Assembly (NCBI GenBank): GCA_030761205.1
Contig: JAULJL010000003.1
Span: forward strand, 2,356,001-2,420,000
Direction: 5' to 3'
Length of the DNA: 64,000 nt
Source of the DNA: Fremontodendron californicum
Lineage: Eukaryota > Streptophyta > Magnoliopsida > Malvales > Malvaceae
A program made the translations under genes and the position numbers. Under the pieces are notes generated by a model. It saw nothing but the letters and a program-made list of their open reading frames with translations. It made no database searches and was not told the DNA's origin. Position 1 is the first letter of the stretch; each line of letters starts with the position of its first letter. Shown here in pieces: positions 23,194 through 34,164 of the stretch.

Positions 23194-26100
23194 CTAAACA
23201 GGTGAAGAAAATTTTAGGCCTGCAGCTGGGACACAAGAACTTATTCTGAAAGCGGATTGTAGGGTTTTCGATACGAAGGTCGCGCATGGACGAGCAGTGG
23301 GGTCATCTGACGTGCAATATAGAGCTAGATTCATGGTTTCAACGATCTGGTTCTGGTTGTTGGGTGCATGGCCTCCGATCATGGGATCAACCCACATATC
23401 AAGATGACAATCTGAGTAGCAATGACGAGCCCACTCCACCACGCTCTGGTGCACTCCAAATTCAGCATCCGCAGGACTTTTCCCCGTCAATAATTCAATC
23501 AGAATGAGGCCGAATCCATAGATATCATCACTCTTTTCATTCATGTATTTGCTTTCTCTAGCCTCTGCCAAGAATGGGAAAATATAGAAAAACTATGTAT
23601 TAGCAAAATGCTTTCACGTGCATGGATTCGAGGCCAAGCTTTATTGCTATGTGCTACAACCATCGAAAAAAGTCTTTTAAAAGATCTCTAAGACAAGTTT
23701 CTTTAGTAAAGTTTGCAACTACAAAAATTACCAAACCAATTAAAATCCCAATGATATATATAAATTTCTACTATAGTGCAAAAATATGTAAATTGGTATG
23801 TACAACATTTTAATTATGATGCCAAAATTGGATATTTGACATCATATTTTTAATGTGAATATGATAACATGGCATTAGACCTGTCCAAAAGCAAGGTAGT
23901 CTATCCTATTTCTATTGAGTCGGGCTTGAGTAAAGTTTTTATAATTAGGACAGGCTAGAATTATTATTTATTAAATAAAAATATTTTTTATTTAAATTTA
24001 ATTATAAAATATATTAATATAAAAATAATATTTTAATAATTTATAAATAGTAAAATAAAATTACGGATCGGTTCGGTTCGGACCCGACCTAAAACTAACT
24101 TGGACAAAAGAAAAAAAAATCGAACCCTGATTTGGCTCATCCCATGTACAAGTCTGCATGCCATCCACCAAACAAAATAAACTGGACTTGTAATTTTTTT
24201 TAAAGTTAAATCCTAATAAAACCTTTTGATAAAACTACTTAGAAAGGTTCGACTTATGAATATTTTGCCTAGAAATTTTTTCATATGCGACAAAATTACA
24301 TAATTAAGCTGATGCATTATTACTTTTCATAGTTATGAGTTAAAAGGGAAATTTTCAAACAACCACCTTAAAAAGGGTATAGTAGTTTTATATTATTCAT
24401 GTACCTGGGGCAACGTATGCCGAAGAAATGAAGCGCTTGATTTCTATGCCAACCAGCCCAGGAAGGCTCAATTGTAGCCGAGGTTCATCTTTTCCATCGA
24501 TGATAACTCTCTCCACTGACATGTCTCTGACGAGTATACTTGGCGAACAATAAGAATGCAAAAACCGTAGAGCTTTTGCAATTCCAATGGCAATTTTTTG
24601 CCGCCCCTCCCAGGTTAAGGTGTGAAGGATTTCACTTAAAAATTTCCCTTCTATGTACTCGTAAACCAAATATGCACCCTTGTCCGACCGGCATATTCCA
24701 ATTAATTTAACAATATTTGGATGCTGAAGCTTGCCAAATTGCGTAATTTCAGACCAAAAACTTGATGGAATTGAGCTGACTTGGATCATTTCTTTGACGA
24801 CGAATTGCAAATCATTTACAACCGATTTCACTTTGAATGACATGCCTTTCTTGTCTCTAGAAATTACATGTGCTTTTTTGGCTGACTGTGTAATATCATC
24901 AATTGTTACTGACTTCGAAACCTTGGAATCAAAGAATTGCAATTCCCATGTTCCATCTTCATTTTCCACTCTTTTCAGCTCCAAATTGTTTCTTCCTCGA
25001 ATGAATACGAAGCCAAAAGCAGCAAGAGTAAGCAACACTAAAGCAGCGAGAGAGCAAGCAACAAAAAACCACCAAGCCAGATTCTTAACCTTTTTGCATG
25101 GTGGTAAACCGCTCGTGTCATCTCCTCCACAAAGATCATTACCTGCAACTGCACTTGCATTTATATCTAGAAAGGCCCCGGTAGATGGTAATCTTCCATA
25201 TAAATGGTTGTAAGAAATATTCACTTGAACCAGTGATTCCAATTTCCCCAACTTTGGTGGTACTTCACCAGATAATTGATTCTCCGACAAATCAAGCTGA
25301 CCAAGAACCGGCATTTCAGATAAACCTGATGGAATTTGGCCACTAAGTTGGTTATGGCTTAAGTCTAGACTCACAAGCTTCTTGCATGAAGATAATTCCT
25401 CGGGGATTTCACCAGTCAGCTTGTTTCCGGATAGGCTTAATTGCATTAGCTCTGTCAAGCTCCCAAAACCACGTGGAATAGTACCTGAAAATCCGTTTTC
25501 GGACAAGTTCAAGTCCTCAATGTTTTGGCTACCAAATGAGTGAGGCAACTTCCCTGAAAACCTGTTTCCTGCCAAATTCAACATTTCAAGTGAAGGTATG
25601 TCCCATTTTTGCTCTCCGATGTTGCCAGAGAGATGGTTGTTTGAGATATCCAAGAAGTATACGAGGGGCAGCTTTGTGAACTCTGAGGATAATTCACCCG
25701 ACAGACGATTGTTTTGAAGTCTTACTCGCTGCAAACTTGTGCAAGTGCTCAAATTCTTTGGAATGACACCTTCAAGGGAATTTGAGAAAAGAATGAGCTT
25801 AAAAAGATAACCCGAGCTGCAAAGTCCGTCTGGTATTCGTCCCGTGAGGTTGTTGGTGGAGAGGTCGAGAATGGTGAGATTATTATGTCTTCCAAGACTT
25901 TTTGGAATCTCACCTGACAATCTGTTGGACCAAAGTTGAAGAACTTGAAGACGAGGCAAAGAACTTAAAGCATTTGGGATTTTACCCGTAAAGCTGTTGC
26001 CAAAAAGATGAAGAATCTCCAGATTTTGCAACTGAATTACGAGTTCTGGGATCTCACCAGATAATGAATTATCACTCAGATCAAGCGAAACCAGCTTTCT

Positions 26101-26967
26101 GATACCAAAGATAGACTTTGGAATTGAACCTGTGAGCTTATTTTGGTAAAGGAAGAGATACTGAAGATCGCTGAGGTTTCCCAGGGAGGACGGAATTTGA
26201 CCAGTGAAGCTGTTGTACACAAGATTAAGATGATTCAAGGAAGTTAACATACCGATTTCTTTTGGAATTTCACCGGAAAGATTGTTATACCCCAAGTATA
26301 TCCACTTCAATTTCTTCATTTTGCCTAATTCACGTGGAATTGGGCCAACTAATTGGTTTGAAGCCAAAGTCAAGAATTGCAAAGAGGTGATGTTTGATAT
26401 GGAGATTGGAATTTTCCCCACCAAAACATTCCCACCGAGATCAAGAAATTTTAGACTATAAATCGATCCGATTTCTTGTGGAATTTTCCCGGAAAGCATA
26501 TTGTTTGAAAGATCTAATACCTCAAGGCCGGAAACGGAACCACTTGGTATTTGACCAGTGAAATTGTTGTTACTAAGGTTGAGAAATCGAAGTGAAGAGG
26601 AAGAAAATATATCCTGAGGAATTTCACCATAGAGCTGATTACCGGAGAGATTTAAAGTGTCAATAAAAGGCAAATGGAAAATCGATGAGGAAACTAATTT
26701 CCCAGATAAGTTTTTAGCAGAAAGATCAAGTGTGTCAACATGAGACAAATTATTGCAAGTAATACCGTGCCACTGGCAAAAGGTGGCAGAGGGATATTCC
26801 CAGTTGGAGAAGAAACCAGAAGGGTCATGGATTGAAGACTTGAAAAACAAAAGAAGCTCAAGTTCTTTACGATGATCAGATTCAGACGCGACAAAATTGA
26901 AGAACAAGAACATGAACATGAAGAATACTACTACTACTGAACTTGCTTTAGCTCCTTCCTCGGCCAT
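23194..26967 (-). CDS. SKM1: LRR receptor-like kinase, SKM1/At2g25790-like, probable pseudokinase
   Basis: Two minus-strand exons, 26967-24405 and 23564-23194, split by one GT-AG intron inside the kinase domain and giving 977 residues. Order: signal peptide (about 1-28), LRRNT with a CQWHGITC-type cysteine pair, about 20 LRRs with LxLxxNxLSGxIP repeats, one transmembrane segment (about 630-655), and a cytoplasmic kinase-like domain. The glycine-rich loop is unrecognisable. A VVKEM lysine is kept, HRD reads VRD, the catalytic-loop Asn is missing and DFG is replaced by a SLPG stretch. APE and the C-lobe follow across the junction. The family member in Arabidopsis is a plasma-membrane receptor for CLE45 acting in pollen tubes and is annotated as probably inactive. 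Orthology is inferred from the C-lobe and the ending SSPV. Confidence 0.92.
23876..24156. mobile_element. hAT-like MITE in the SKM1-like intron
   Basis: The ends are imperfect inverted repeats: TAGACCTGTCCA at the left and TGTACAAGTCTG at the right (9 of 12 pair). The flanks CATGGCAT (23868-23875) and CATGCCAT (24157-24164) match 7 of 8, consistent with an 8-bp hAT target duplication. It is non-coding and makes up about a third of the 840-bp intron. Confidence 0.75.
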
Positions 26968-27875
26968 CTCTATGGTTCTATTATAACATCTAAGAAAGAT
27001 TTCAGATTTTCGACTCTGCCTCTACCAATGATGATCTCTGATATAATGCCACGGATCCCAAGCTGTCTGAAAAGCTAGGCAAGAAAAAAAAAGAATTAAT
27101 TAACAAAAGCTTCAACTTTAGCACATTATTATTAATTGCAAGTTAAAATAACATCCAATGATTCATCTTTTGTAGTAAAAAATTGAAAAGAATAAGAAAT
27201 ATATGTAATAAAATCAGTTAGAAAACCAAAAGAAGAACTTACAATATATCAATACTCAAATAAAGCAGTCTAGAGCCTGCAACAATTGCACCAAATTGCA
27301 CCAAGCAAAAAAAAAAAAAAGTGTACAGAAGTGACAGAGAGAGACTACTAAGCCATTAATATACAGAAGAAAATTTAAATCAAAATGCACTTTTGACTGA
27401 AATTGAAGTGATGGTAGGGTGAGAGAGAGATTTTGAGTGTATAAATAGAGGGTGGTTGGAATGGGAAGGGAAGTAGGCATTGAGTTAAGAGATAATTACG
27501 AGATTGCAACTTGACTTGCCTTTGAATGATGTTTGAACACGAACCGGTTGAAAGGAAAACAGGGACATATGTTGGAAAAAGCCTCAGATTTTGTCGGATA
27601 TTAACCAAAATGCACTTTTGACTGAAATTGGGACTCTGACAAGGATTTTTGTAACCGTTGAAAAGCTTAGTTCAAATTAAGTTTCTTTTTTCTTTATGAG
27701 CTTGGATTTTAAGAGGGGAAAATGGACGAAATGAAACTCAAGCTACAAGTAATAAGTAACTAGACTTGAGACTTGAGAACAATCTAAATAAAGTCTGTGG
27801 GAAATGAAAATTAACATGTTATTTTTGGTCAGTTTCATGGTCGAGAAAAGGTAAGATTTAATCTGCAACATATAG
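26968..27875 (-). promoter_or_regulatory. Leader and promoter of the SKM1-like gene
   Basis: On the minus strand a CTATTTATAC TATA-like box lies at about 27437-27447. A GTAAGTTCTT donor starts at 27242 and a pyrimidine-rich stretch ending CTTGCCTAG or TTTTCAG lies at about 27070-27085, which together suggest a leader intron of about 160 bp. A perfect 25-bp direct repeat containing AAAATGCACTTTTGACTG occurs at 27381-27405 and 27606-27630. The retrotransposon array begins at 27876. Confidence 0.5.
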
Positions 27876-28280
27876 TGTACACACAAATTTTATGTCAAAA
27901 ATATGACAAGGAAAATTTGGAGTCAAATAATAATTTTATTAATCAAACTTTGAGGTTACAATCTCTGAATATTCTTAAAGAAAGAAATCCTTTGATTCTT
28001 TTCTTCAGTAAAATTTTGATTCAAGGGTCTTCACGACTTGATCTTGAATCGGCGAGATCTGCTTCAAGGGTCTTCTAGACTTGGTCTTGAAAAACAGGAA
28101 TTATCTCCTTTCCTTCGATGAACAAGATCGGAGAGCAGCTTCTTAGAGAATTCTCAAGAACAAGCACCGCGTTCTTAGAATATCTCTAATTTCTTCTTAA
28201 GAATTTTGAGAGGATTTGGCTCTTCAAAATCTTCTTCTCTTCAGGCTTTCTGAGTTGTGAATTTGTGTTAAGGGGAGGTC

Positions 28281-28290
28281 TCTATTTATA
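28281..28290 (-). promoter_or_regulatory. LTR1 TATA box
   Basis: TATAAATAGA on the minus strand, identical in LTR2 (41573-41582) and LTR3 (53512-53521). It should initiate transcription near 28250-28260, toward the SKM1-like gene in the case of LTR1. Confidence 0.75.
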
Positions 28291-28337
28291 GTGGTAGCTA
28301 GCCAGGTGAAATAGAGTTTTAAAAGAACTTAACCTCC

Positions 28338-28606
28338 TTATTTATCTCTTAATTAATTTAATTTAATTAGAGATAATATCTTCTTATTTATCTCTTAATT
28401 AATTTAATTTAATTAGAGATAAAATATTTATTTTTTATCACTTAATTAATTAATTAAATTAGAGATAAAATATTTATTTACCTCTTAATTAATTTAATTT
28501 AATTAGAGATAAAAATTTATTATTTATCTCTTAATTAATTTAATTTAATTAGAGATAAAAATTTATTATTTATCTCTTAATTAATTTAATTTAATTAGAG
28601 GTAAAA
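28338..28606. repeat. AT-rich palindromic minisatellite in U3 of LTR1
   Basis: Six tandem units of about 45 bp. Each contains TTATCTCTTAATTAA near one end and TTTAATTAGAGATAA near the other, so every unit is itself an imperfect inverted repeat. LTR2 has the same six units (41630-41898). LTR3 has seven. Confidence 0.9.
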
Positions 28607-28831
28607 TAATTATGACACATGGGTGAAATTTGATTGGATAACCCATGAATCCTTGCAATTTGGTTGGTCAAACCATGTGTACATATTTAATTAATTATAA
28701 AATAATTAATTATAATATGATATTATCAATTTCACATGGTAATGTATAATTTAATTGAAAATTTCTTAATTAAAAGAATTTCAATTGACACGTGGCAATT
28801 TGTAATTGGTTACAAATTTTCTCCTTCTACA

Positions 28832-28845
28832 AATGCCCCCTCAAG
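28832..28845 (-). other. Polypurine tract of unit 1
   Basis: Minus strand CTTGAGGGGGCATT directly before the LTR1 start. The same sequence adjoins LTR2 (42124-42137) and LTR3 (54109-54122). It is the expected site for plus-strand priming. Confidence 0.75.
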
Positions 28846-30055
28846 ACTTGGTTACGTACGCGAATTTTTTTTTTAGTGTAGCAAGTGGACAAGTCTTGAA
28901 ATTTATCTACATCAATTAATTATCCTCATATAATTTTGCATATGAGACGAAAAAAATTGATTTAGCAAATGAATGGACGATCGACCCACCCTGAATGATT
29001 TAGCACAAAATAAATATCGGGCCAACATCGGCCTATGTAAAGAAAATATAGGCCATTTATCACCCTTTTGCATATATTCCTAACCACCTTGCAGCTAAAT
29101 AACCTGTACTTTCTGACTATGGTAAATACCACATTTTACTTATGAATCCCGAATATGTTGGAATATATGCAAAAGGGTGATAATTGGCCAAGCTGACAGC
29201 CATGATACACACAATTAAACACAGAGTAGGGCAAGAGCCATTAATTTCTACATGTTTTAAGAACTGACAGATTTTATTGCATAATCCATCTTGCATCTAT
29301 TCACCTTGTTTCTTTTCTCCACTCTCTTCCATGGCTGGTTGACAGAAACAATTGAGTTCCCAATGCTCCCATCTTTCATTAATTTTGCAGTGACACTAGA
29401 TCGTGACAATTAGCTTATTTGCCATCCTAAGTCAATAATTTAGATTCCAAATTTGTGGGGTCGTGTCAGAGGGTTTGAATTAGCTTTGAAAGTTTGTTTG
29501 CATCCCAAAATGATGGAAGCAAACAATCCGACTATTCGATTAAAGTAAGCAATATAATCAATCAGCAATCTAATTAGATTATCATCTTTTTGGGATCAAA
29601 GTTTTTGCCAATGGATGGTTACGTCAAATGTACGATATATTGAATCAAATCAGAGTCAGACACCTCTCAAATTCAGTTCCATGATGCGAAAAAAAATGTT
29701 CCATCAAACGACTGGTTCAATAATTCAATATAGGCAAATGTTGACCTACGTAAAATATATATATATAGGCCAATGTTGGCCTACATAACAAAAATGGTTT
29801 TAAGTCAAACTCTTTTTTTTTTTTTTTTATTATTTATTTTTTTAAAGAGTTTGACTTGGTAAAAGAATCCAATAGCCCATGCAAAATATAGTTCACAGCT
29901 TGAAGACTTTCTACAGCTCCAAAGAATTTGAGTCTGATCCAATCGCTTCTTTGCTCAAATTAATTTCAATTAAAACTCAACTTCTAGTTTTAAAGAAATT
30001 CTAATGCAATTAGAAGTTCTATTCCTTGACCACATGGGACTTGAATTATTTCCTC
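28846..30055. other. Non-coding 3' region of unit 1, partly missing from unit 3
   Basis: No coding frame. About 940 bp (28965-29905) is present here and in unit 2 but absent from unit 3. It contains a 30-bp inverted repeat (29051-29080 against 29160-29189, one mismatch), a 14-bp inverted repeat around a poly-T tract (29802-29815 and 29844-29857), and three copies of a motif like AGGCCAATGTTGGCCTAC (29019, 29732, 29767). It lies just upstream of the antisense gene's TATA box. Confidence 0.7.
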
Positions 30056-30135
30056 TATAAAAGCAAAGCCTTCTCAAGCTAATTTGCATATCAAATTAAT
30101 TGTCAAAGGTTGCTACGTTGGAAAGCTTAACAGGT

Positions 30136-30171
<36 letters not shown>

Positions 30172-30796
30172 CAACTAATGTGTATTCTCAGCAATTCATA
30201 GCTTAACAAAAGGTGTCAATATGCAGATTACACAACTGCGAAAACTCCAGCGGTGGCATATCATCCCTGCGTTGGGTGAGTTACGATTTTTTTTTTTCTT
30301 TTTTTTTTTACCCATGCTCGGGAAAGTGACGCCAGGGAAGAAGGCGAGTGGGTTGGGAAAGTTGTTGCGCAGCATAACGATTCCTTTGACAAACCTGATA
30401 TTTCTCGAAGTGCTAAATTTTTTAGAAAATAATCTCGTGGGACCCATTCCCCATGGAAACCAATTCGGCACTTTTGAGAATGATTCTTATTATGGGAACT
30501 TGGGATTATGTGGCTTCCCCTTGTTAAAGCAATGCGGCAATTATGAGGGACAAAAACCACATGCACTTTATTATTGTTAAAATTTTTTTTTTTTTTTTTT
30601 TGGAAAGACGAGAGAGACAGCGAAGGCCGAAAAAGGTTGAAACAAATATTGGACTGGGATGGGTCATCTTTTTCGATTCAGACCAATAAAATGGGCCAGT
30701 CTTATTATTATTATTATTTGTTATTTTATTATTTATTTTTATTTTTTTTTAATTCTTTACCTACTTTGACATTTTTTATTTGTTTTGTTTGTCTTT

Positions 30797-30831
<35 letters not shown>

Positions 30832-30841
30832 TAGAATCATC
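30056..30841 (+). promoter_or_regulatory. Promoter and spliced leader of the antisense PMD gene, unit 1
   Basis: TATAAAAG at 30056-30063 is followed by a predicted short first exon ending CAG at 30133 and a GTGAGT donor. The first intron ends at TATGCAG (30226). Exon 2 is 30227-30275, again followed by GTGAGT. The second intron ends at a long poly-T plus GTAG (30834), eight bases before the ATG. All these sites are conserved in units 2 and 3. No transcript evidence is available. Confidence 0.6.
30386..30571 (+). pseudogene. Captured LRR receptor-like protein (RLP) fragment, unit 1
   Basis: One frame gives a partial last LRR (ENNLVGPIPHGNQFGTF) followed by the NLGLCGFPL cap typical of Cf/RLP-type receptors, then a cysteine and a stop. 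The transmembrane and tail part seen in unit 3 is missing. It lies on the plus strand inside the predicted second leader intron of the PMD gene. It is a remnant with no start, not a functional receptor. Confidence 0.75.
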
Positions 30842-33632
30842 ATGGTGTACTTCAAAGATCACAAAGATTATCTTGTGATTCTTTCCAAGGAAGACGAAGA
30901 CATAAAAGAAGGATTATATCTCTCCATCGACAAGCCCATATCGGGTAGATATAAATCCGCTTGGAAATCATTTGATTTTCCCACCACTTTGGAAGATTGG
31001 TCGATAGAACTTTCTCCAACCTCACAATCTTCTCCAAAGGCGAGATCTCTTCAGTCTAGTCTTCACGTCAATACTTCTAATCATGAGAAGTTTGACACGT
31101 TGGGAAGCCGTATTATTTCCGAAAGATCATATTGGGGATTTTCCTTCAAGATTTTTTGGAGAGTTTGGTTACATACCAAAGTACTGGGAATGGACTGAAG
31201 ATGTGTTGTACCACTTCAACAAAAATTTAACGACTGTTAGTATATATGATGCTGTTTATGCATCATTATACACTTATGATCACAACAAAGACGTCATTCG
31301 CGCTTTTTGTGAAGCTTGGTGCCCGGCTACCAACACTCTCCACCTTGCTACTGGGGAAGCTTCCATCTCCTTATGGGATTTGCATAAGCTAGGCGGTTTG
31401 CCTATTCACGGCATATTTTATGATGAAGTCATTCCTTGTGCTGCCGAATTGACTGGCTTTGATAACAAGGGAAGATTCGTCCCGAGATGTTGTGAATATC
31501 TATTTGCTGCATTCCATCTTTTGAAGCAAGGCAAGGAGGATAAGGTGTCTATTGAGGATTGGATCAATTTTTGGTTTCAAGGGAAATCGCGTTACACCAA
31601 ACCACCTGCTCGAAAAACAAAGAAGCTTGTTCGCCCAAAAGCTACACATAACCCTACTGGGATTCTTCGGAAATACCAAGGTCGGGGAATGGCAGGAGAT
31701 GGAGCATTCACTACACTTGGAATCAAAGACAGTTTAACATCAGACACTTATTTAGCTGCCTTCATTTCTTGTTGGATTTGTGTTTTTGTTTTTCCAAGTA
31801 AAGATTCAGAATTTGTTCGGCCAGAGACATTTAAGATAGCCAGCCTGATGGCGATTGGGAGAACTGTTAATCTCGCGGTCCCGGTGTTAGCCAATATTTA
31901 CCATGGACTAAACCGAATTACACTTTCTGCTCAAGCGGGCTCTTCAGATGCGTGTTTTCCAATTCACTATATTTATGGGTGGCTAAGTTATTACTTCCGG
32001 ACTCACTTTCAAAATCCAGATGATGTATATGGGCCTTTGATGAGCAAGTTTTCAGGAGAAGGTGGAGCCAAATACTTTGAGGATTATGACGCCCGTAAAT
32101 TGATTCATAGTGGCATAGTGTGGAATGCTAACTTATATCCCAGGAATAGAGATGAAGTGATTGTTGATGATGACGCTCTTAGTAAGATCAATCATGGCTA
32201 CCTTGTTAATGTTCGTTCGAGCTATTTGCCTGCCCGATGTAACCAAGCCATCATTGTGGAACCTTACAGTCCTCATCGATTTGGAAGACAGTTTGGGTTT
32301 TGTCAAGATATTCCCGGAGCTCTTAAGGAAGACATTCGTTCTGGATCTGTGGATGATCTGTGTAGGTTTTGGAGGATTTGCACTCGTTCTCATACAAAGT
32401 CTAGATTGATCTCTCCAGCTCGTTCTCTAAATCCTAATGATCATGCAACCGCCAGATACGTGGAATGGTGGTCGAAAGTTCATGAGCCATATCTTGAGCA
32501 TTCTATTGATATTTTGATTTCGAGCATCCGTACATCACCGTCAAAGAGAAGAAAACCTTCAAAGGATGTTAAGAAAAAGTCTTTAGAGATTTCGCAAGAC
32601 AAATCCAATAAAGCCAAAGTCTCGTCCACTATAGATTTAACAGAGGAGCATGTGAAGACTTTACAAGAAATTCCTCGATCAGTGTCATTAGTTGATGAAG
32701 AACAAAGGGTTTTACCGAAAGTCATCGAAGGGAAGCATAATGCGATCGTTGAAGATTCAGTTGATGAGAGTGATCATGAAAGACATTGGAAGCGAACCAG
32801 GCCAAGGAAATCCTTTCAAGGTGATATATCCCCCGCCAAAAGTGAAGCTTCAGTTTCTAGTTTGCATGAGTTCAACAAACTTGCAGCTAAGATCAGAAAT
32901 AATGTTTCAAGCACCGTTTCCAACCAAGAAGATGCTTGCCCTAATGTGATTGTTAATAATACTTCCCCTATAGTGAAGACTTCCACAGGCCCTCTTGTTG
33001 AAGCTAGTCATCTTGCCCTTCCAGAATTTTCTAAGTTTAGTGCTGAAAAAGTGATATCCGATAGTCAGTTGAAGCTTGCAACTATTTTGTGGGAAAGCAT
33101 TCAACCAAGGATTATTCGCGCTTCTTTTGATCGGGTTTCTTCGCTTAGTGGTGATGTTCACAAGATCTTCGATGCAATAGAAGCAATCAAGTCCGTTGAT
33201 TCATCCTCATTGAAAGGCATGGTGGAAGACTACTTTACACAAGTCCAGAAGTTTAATGAGCTTGAATCTTCCATTTCTTCATCCAAGGATAGAATTGAAA
33301 GACTTCAAGCACTTGAAATTCGACTTAAAGATTAAATGTTACTTGAACATAAGACTGTTGAGAACCTTAACACCTTGCAGTCGAACTTGGCAGATATAGA
33401 GCAAGAGTTCATTACTTTGCAACGCAAAAAACATAGACTTGAATCTTCGCTCCAAGAAACTGAAGATGAACTGAAAAGAAGAAGAACCGACACTTCCAAG
33501 ATTCGTGAAGAGATGAATTCTGTTGAGTCTATTACTACCCTTACTGAGGATGAAGCCAAAAACTTAGATTTGTTGCGAAATATGTTGGAAGCCTCTCGAG
33601 ACGACTTGAAGAATTTCAAATGGAAGCCCTGA
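30842..33632 (+). pseudogene. Plant mobile domain (PMD) protein gene, unit 1, broken
   Basis: Collinear with the 929-codon frames of units 2 and 3, but one extra T in a run of Ts at about 31155-31161 shifts the frame after roughly 105 codons. A TAA at 33333-33335 cuts the C-terminal coiled coil where the others read a serine codon. The PMD core is otherwise retained, with the NTLHLATGEASISLWDLHKL motif. PMD (aminotransferase-like) proteins occur as host genes such as the MAIN family and inside plant transposons; their biochemical role is not settled. Confidence 0.88.
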
Positions 33633-34164
33633 ATCCCTTTTGATGTAATTTTTTTTTTTGAAATTTATATTAGTTCTTAGGCTTGCTAGTTTTTTTTTTT
33701 TTTTTTTTTATTGTAAGTTCCTTTCAAGTTTGAAATGAAGTTAAATTTCTTTTTCTTCATATATCATCTTTCTTTTGCACTTTCTGAAGCATTTTTGCAT
33801 CATGTATGGATTACAAATTAAATTCTCAAAGATCTTTAATTTGCAAAAGATTTGTTTTACTTGAAAAATAATTTGAATCATGAGATTTGAATGGAGAATC
33901 ATCATGATACTTTCAAGTGAACAAAAGATAATATTTGAATCAAAAAATAAGTTTTTTTTTGTTTGGACTGAACTTGGCAATGAAACCAAGCTGCCTACGT
34001 ACCCTCGAATTTGAAGGATCAAGTCATAACGTAGTTCATCATTTTTTTTTGTGCCCTAACTTTTGCCTAAGTTGTCCTAGAAAGGATTTTCAACATAGCG
34101 GGCTTTTTTTTTTTTTTTTTTTTAAATGTGCAGTTTAAGCTCGTGCTTAGGAGCAACATCTTCT
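33633..34164. other. Convergent spacer between PMD and pol, unit 1
   Basis: The PMD gene (plus) and pol (minus) end facing each other across about 530 bp of AT-rich DNA with several poly-T runs. No gene is seen. Unit 1 has a single CAGTTTAAGCTCGTGCTTAG copy near the pol stop, where units 2 and 3 have two tandem versions. Confidence 0.7.

Larger units (their letters stand above)
27876..28831 (-). repeat. LTR1 (3' LTR of unit 1)
   Basis: 956 bp. The minus-strand reading starts TGTAGAAGGAG next to the polypurine tract and ends GTGTGTACA. The outer start at TGTAGA was preferred over an inner TGTAAC because it directly follows the GAGGGGGC tract and pairs better with the TGTACA end. It has a TATA box near the middle, so U3 is roughly 540-570 bp. 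Confidence 0.88.

Noticed and set aside
28338..28606. CRISPR-like array of repeats
   Set aside because: The repeats and spacers are all one AT-rich minisatellite without unique spacers, in a plant LTR.
30785..31198. PMD start upstream in the poly-T tract
   Set aside because: The extra residues are a run of Phe encoded by poly-T, variable between units, and lie before the predicted splice acceptor. The MVYFKDHKD methionine is the better start.
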